Positions 61,011 to 64,000 of a stretch of 64,000 nucleotides of DNA are shown here, in pieces. The stretch's first letter is position 1. The number at the start of each line of letters is the position of its first letter. Under the pieces are notes generated by a model. It worked only from the letters and a program-made list of their open reading frames with translations, was not told the DNA's origin and searched no databases. The position numbers and the translations under genes are program-made. The stretch lies in the NCBI RefSeq assembly GCF_000315425.1, contig NZ_JH992925.1, forward strand, positions 62,001 to 126,000, in the 5' to 3' direction. Origin of the DNA: Massilia timonae CCUG 45783. Its GTDB lineage: Bacteria; Pseudomonadota; Gammaproteobacteria; Burkholderiales; Burkholderiaceae_D.

Positions 61011-61167
61011 GAGAAGTGATGAGTGGTTTTGCCGGTGGTGCGCCACCGGCGCGGCGGGTGCCTGCCCGCCGCGGTAACAGGCAACAGCAGGCAACAACGT
61101 TGCCTTCCATGTCCTCGCGCGCCAGCATCCAGGCAAGTCCGGCGCGCGTCCAACCTGAGAGGCCCAT

Positions 61168-61362
61168 ATGAGCGAACTGCAATCGTTTGAATCCTGGCGC
61201 GAGCGCGTCAGCCAGCACTTCCATTCCACGCCCGACCCGGAATTTCCCGGCGAACCGCCGGCGCCGCCCGCGCCGCCGCCGGTGCCGGACGACGTTCCCG
61301 ACCCGGTCAATGCCCCGGTCGAGGAACCGCGCCTGCCCGAACCGCCGATCCGGGCACACTAG
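61168..61362 (+). CDS. Small Pro-rich protein, 64 aa
   Basis: After SELQSFESWRERVSQHF the chain is dominated by Pro/Glu/Ala/Asp (PGEPPAPPAPPPVPDDVPD). GAGAGG precedes the ATG. Probably unstructured. Unknown family; coding status is supported by the ribosome site and by being in a run of short genes. Confidence 0.45.
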   Translation: MSELQSFESWRERVSQHFHSTPDPEFPGEPPAPPAPPPVPDDVPDPVNAPVEEPRLPEPPIRAH

Positions 61363-61374
61363 TCGGCCTGGAGC

Positions 61375-61614
61375 TCAGACTCCGGGCGTTCCCTGGCGGT
61401 TGCCTTCCGGCGCACCGCCGCCTTCTTTGTCTTCCTTGTCGCCGTGCTGCGCGCCTTCGTCGGCCTGCCGGTTCGATGGCAATGGAGGAATTCCGCGAAT
61501 CATTTCATCGGTTTCGTGCTGCCCCGGAGAACGTTCGCCGCTACCGATGTCCGCTTCGTCGTACATCGCGCGGCCCTTGTTCTTGGGATCGATACTGGGC
61601 GTCGGGTCGTTCAT
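61375..61614 (-). CDS. Small acidic protein, 79 aa
   Basis: Polar, acidic, low-complexity product (MNDPTPSIDPKNKGRAMYDE, later DKEDKEGGGAPEGNRQGTPG). CGGAG lies upstream of the Met at 61614; an extension to 61638 is possible. Convergent with the Pro-rich ORF, 12 bp apart. Unknown function. Confidence 0.5.
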   Translation of the reverse strand: MNDPTPSIDPKNKGRAMYDEADIGSGERSPGQHETDEMIRGIPPLPSNRQADEGAQHGDKEDKEGGGAPEGNRQGTPGV

Positions 61615-61802
61615 GCTGTGCTCCGCTAAAGTTGTCAATGTCGTACGATCCTAACAGGCCGCCCGCAGTCCCGGCGCGCGGCAGGACGGCGCATGCGGTG
61701 TTGCTTTTTCGTCGTCCGTGACGCGGGTGTGCTCGCTGTCACATAGCGGCAACAATGCGGTTTCTATAATGAGCTTGTAACAATAAAAAGCAGGAGGAGA
61801 TG

Positions 61803-61940
61803 ATGGGTTCGACCTTGTACAACAAGATTTACCTGGGCCGCCGCCCGCTGCTGGATTCCACCCACGCCCGGCTGGCGCTGGTGCTCGGGGTGATTGCCGG
61901 CGCCGGGATCGGCTGGTACGCGCTGCGTTCGCTGCGCTGA
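61803..61940 (+). CDS. Small single-pass membrane protein, 45 aa
   Basis: MGSTLYNKIYLGRRPLL is followed by one hydrophobic helix (ARLALVLGVIAGAGIGWYAL) and a short basic end. AGGAGG lies five bases before ATG 61803; an ATG three bases earlier is too close to the ribosome site. A TATAAT hexamer (61765-61770) is upstream. Too short for family assignment. Confidence 0.55.
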   Translation: MGSTLYNKIYLGRRPLLDSTHARLALVLGVIAGAGIGWYALRSLR

Positions 61941-61999
61941 AGGTTGCCGCCATGGGCCGAGGCGCGTACCATGCGCCCTTTGCTTAATTGAATGCGGTA

Positions 62000-62371
62000 A
62001 TGAAAAACGAAAAGCTGACGACGGACGAATACGATGCGCTGGAACTGGTGCGCCGTGGTGGCAAGCAGAACCTGGCGACGGCCTGCGTCGGGCGCAACAC
62101 CAAGCGCCTGTGCGGCATCAAGCTGATGTCCTTCGGCCGCGACAAGCGGCTGGCGCTCACCGACAAAGGCGAAGAAGTGCTGTTCCTGCGCCGCTGCGTG
62201 CTGGGCCTGCGCGCGCTCGCCGCCGACCCGATGGCGGCGGTCGACGAAGACGTGCTGCGCTTCCTGGGCCGCAAATCGCACATCCTGCCGCTCGAGGCGG
62301 GCGGCCATGCGCTCAGCGAGCGCGGCCGCGAATCGCTGGCCGACATCGACCAGCAGGAAGAACGCCGCTGA
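62000..62371 (+). CDS. Hypothetical protein, 123 aa
   Basis: Cytosolic, with MKNEKLTTDEYDALELVRRGG, a Cys/Arg-rich middle (VGRNTKRLCGIKLMSFGRDKR), and LTDKGEEVLFLRRC that recalls the C-terminal part of a winged helix (LTxxGExxL). A second similar phrase, HALSERGRESLADI, suggests a repeated winged-helix-like element. It may be a small DNA-binding protein; not proven. A TTG at 61988 could extend it by four residues. Confidence 0.6.
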   Translation: MKNEKLTTDEYDALELVRRGGKQNLATACVGRNTKRLCGIKLMSFGRDKRLALTDKGEEVLFLRRCVLGLRALAADPMAAVDEDVLRFLGRKSHILPLEAGGHALSERGRESLADIDQQEERR

Positions 62372-62393
62372 TACCCAGCGGTGGCGCCGGCGG

Positions 62394-62615
62394 CTAGCTG
62401 GCGCGGCGCAGCTTCGGATAGACCAGCGCCCGCACCGCCACCTCGGCCGGCACGTTCATCGTGGCCAGGAATTCCGCTGCGCGCGCCAGGCCGAGCGTCG
62501 GGATCGACGCCACCGCCTGGTTCACCAGGTCGCGCGTTCGGTCGTCCACGCGCTGTCTGCGGCCCGCCTGCACGCCGGACGCGCTTGCCGCGTCAGGCGT
62601 TTCGTTGATCATCAT
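62394..62615 (-). CDS. Hypothetical protein, 73 aa
   Basis: Short protein with VDDRTRDLVNQAVASIPTLG, LARAAEFLATMNVPAEVAVR and ALVYPKLRRAS, likely two or three helices. ACGGAG lies upstream. Convergent with the 123-aa gene, 22 bp apart. No family recognised. Confidence 0.5.
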   Translation of the reverse strand: MMINETPDAASASGVQAGRRQRVDDRTRDLVNQAVASIPTLGLARAAEFLATMNVPAEVAVRALVYPKLRRAS

Positions 62616-62751
62616 GGTCGTACTCCGTCAATGCAATATAAGCACGGTGATTGTACGTCTACCGATCATCAAATGGCTATGGAAATGTTTTCGAGAAGGC
62701 AATTCTCATGCTTGCCGAATAGGGGCGTTGCGGCGCCGCCTCAGCGTCGAT

Positions 62752-64000
62752 TTAAACGGGCAATGATGCTTCCTGCTCGAGCTGCGGCGCCGGCAGCGCG
62801 CGGCGCTGATGCAGCAACTGCTCGAAGTCATCGGCTGGCAGCGGCTTGCTGAAGTAATAGCCCTGCATCTCGTCGCAGCCGTGGCTGCGCAGGTAGTCGA
62901 GCTGTTCCGCCGTTTCCACGCCCTCGGCGATCACCGCCAGCTTCAGGTTGTGGGCCAGGGCGATGATCGAGGTCACGATCGCGGCGTCGTTGGCGTCATG
63001 CGTGATGTCGGCCACGAAGGAACGGTCGATCTTGAGCACGTCGATCGGGAAGCGCGACAGGTAGGAGAAGCTCGAGTAGCCGGTGCCGAAGTCGTCGATC
63101 GACAGGTTCACCCCGAGCGCCTTCATCCGGTGCAGCAGCTCCACCGCCGGCGTGACGTCGCTCATGAACAGGCTTTCGGTCAGCTCGATCTCGAGGCAGG
63201 CCGGGTCCAGCCCGGTGTCGCGCAGGGCCGACTCCAGGCTTTCCAGCAGGTCGGGGGCGCCGAACTGGCGCGCCGACAGGTTCACCGCCACCCGCAGGCG
63301 CGGCAAGCCGGCATCCTGCCAGGCCTTGTTCTGGGCGCAGGCGGTGCGCATCACCCAGGCCCCGATCTGGACGATCAGGCCGGTCTCCTCGGCCACGCCG
63401 ACGAAGCGGCCCGGCGGCACCATGCCCAGCTCCGGATGGTTCCAGCGGATCAGCGCTTCCATGCCCACGATCTGGCCGCTCTTGAGGTCGACCTGCGGCT
63501 GGTAGTGCAGCACGAACTCATCGCGTTCCAGTGCATTCCTCAGCGCGCTTTCGATGCGCACCCGCTCCAGCGATTCCTCGTTCATGGCCGGGGTATAGAA
63601 CTGGAAGTTGTTGCGGCCCAGCTTCTTGGCGCGGTACATGGCGATGTCGGCATGTTCGATCAGGTTCTCGCTCGACGTGCCTTCGCTTGGATACACCGCC
63701 ACGCCGATCGAGCAGGTGACGAAGAATTCCTTGTTGCCGAGCATGACCGGCTGCGCCACCGCATCCATCACCCGCTGCACGATGGCCGGATTGAGCGGCT
63801 CGTCGGCATGTTCGCCCAGGATGGCCACGAATTCGTCGCCCGACAGGCGCGCCACGGTGTCGGCATCGCGCAGCGACGAGCGCAGGCGCGCCGCCACCGT
63901 CACCAGCAGCACGTCGCCGGCCTTGTGGCCCATGCTGTCGTTGACGAACTTGAAGCGGTCGAGGTCGATCAGCATCACCCATACCGGACGGCCGCTGCGG
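62752..64000 (-). CDS. GGDEF-EAL cyclic-di-GMP protein, N-terminus outside window
   Basis: C-terminal part (at least 415 residues) of a signalling protein. A GGDEF domain appears first (VMLIDLDRFKFVNDSMGHKAGD; its active-site loop reads SGDEF instead of GGDEF), then an EAL domain with EALIRW, EIELTESL, IDDFGTGYSS, LKIDRSFV and AEGVET, all of which look intact, so phosphodiesterase activity is likely. The gene continues past 64000, so upstream sensor domains are unseen. The product ends QEASLPV. Confidence 0.93.
   Translation of the reverse strand, partial: RSGRPVWVMLIDLDRFKFVNDSMGHKAGDVLLVTVAARLRSSLRDADTVARLSGDEFVAILGEHADEPLNPAIVQRVMDAVAQPVMLGNKEFFVTCSIGVAVYPSEGTSSENLIEHADIAMYRAKKLGRNNFQFYTPAMNEESLERVRIESALRNALERDEFVLHYQPQVDLKSGQIVGMEALIRWNHPELGMVPPGRFVGVAEETGLIVQIGAWVMRTACAQNKAWQDAGLPRLRVAVNLSARQFGAPDLLESLESALRDTGLDPACLEIELTESLFMSDVTPAVELLHRMKALGVNLSIDDFGTGYSSFSYLSRFPIDVLKIDRSFVADITHDANDAAIVTSIIALAHNLKLAVIAEGVETAEQLDYLRSHGCDEMQGYYFSKPLPADDFEQLLHQRRALPAPQLEQEASLPV

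Overview
The window is a high-G+C (about two-thirds by eye) chromosomal segment of a Gram-negative betaproteobacterium, most likely a Massilia-like member of the Oxalobacteraceae/Burkholderiales. Supporting features are the ftsK-lolA-rarA-serS block, nadE next to a P-II gene, TonB-dependent receptors, a GlxA-type AraC regulator beside frmA, and dispersed palindromes of the GTCATCCCCGCG type. There is no phage, IS element, integrase or CRISPR array. Genus-level placement is inference.

Layout. 0-4 kb: truncated alpha/beta hydrolase, then a TonB receptor divergent from a LysR regulator, with two copies of one palindrome between them. 4-12.8 kb: complete malonate decarboxylase locus (mdcR, MatC-type carrier, mdcA-C-D-E-G-B-H). 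12.9-18.2 kb: a 42-aa small gene, secreted acetamidase/formamidase, cytosolic arylsulfatase, FemAB-like acyltransferase. 18.2-23.1 kb: NAD synthase, P-II, two uncharacterised envelope proteins and a TRIC/UPF0126 protein. 23.1-27.1 kb: orphan bacteriophytochrome kinase, Smr protein, thioredoxin reductase. 27.3-33.9 kb: ftsK, lolA, rarA, a small secreted peptide, serS and tRNA-Ser(CGA).

33.8-45.6 kb is the most unusual part. Two identical tRNA-Ser(CGA) genes in direct orientation, 11.7 kb apart, bound an accessory module. It carries an arsenic operon (arsC-arsB-arsH-arsN1 with divergent arsR), a DASS carrier, a lone lower-G+C 647-aa gene with a C-terminal PD-(D/E)XK-like signature, an isochorismatase-type hydrolase, and a pta-ackA-fabI-small RNA-binding-like gene operon. 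Each tRNA is followed by a hairpin-rich tail containing a second copy of the tRNA 3' end. One hairpin shows a compensatory base-pair change between the two loci.

45.9-64 kb: second TonB receptor, a methyltransferase, secreted or envelope hydrolases (YpfJ-type and M4 metallopeptidases, M23 peptidase, L,D-transpeptidase), two formaldehyde-dehydrogenase-type enzymes, a ferredoxin, a GlxA/AraC regulator with a predicted direct-repeat operator, a kelch protein with an alpha/beta hydrolase, six small ORFs, and the C-terminal part of a GGDEF-EAL protein running off the window.

How the genes work together. mdc genes make malonate a carbon source (malonate to acetyl group plus CO2); Pta-AckA interconverts acetyl-CoA, acetyl phosphate and acetate. 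The ars genes cover arsenate reduction, arsenite export, organoarsenical oxidation and arsinothricin acetylation. FrmA and the second Zn-dehydrogenase are candidates for formaldehyde removal. LolA, the L,D-transpeptidase and the M23 peptidase serve the envelope. All functions are read from sequence motifs; no searches were run.
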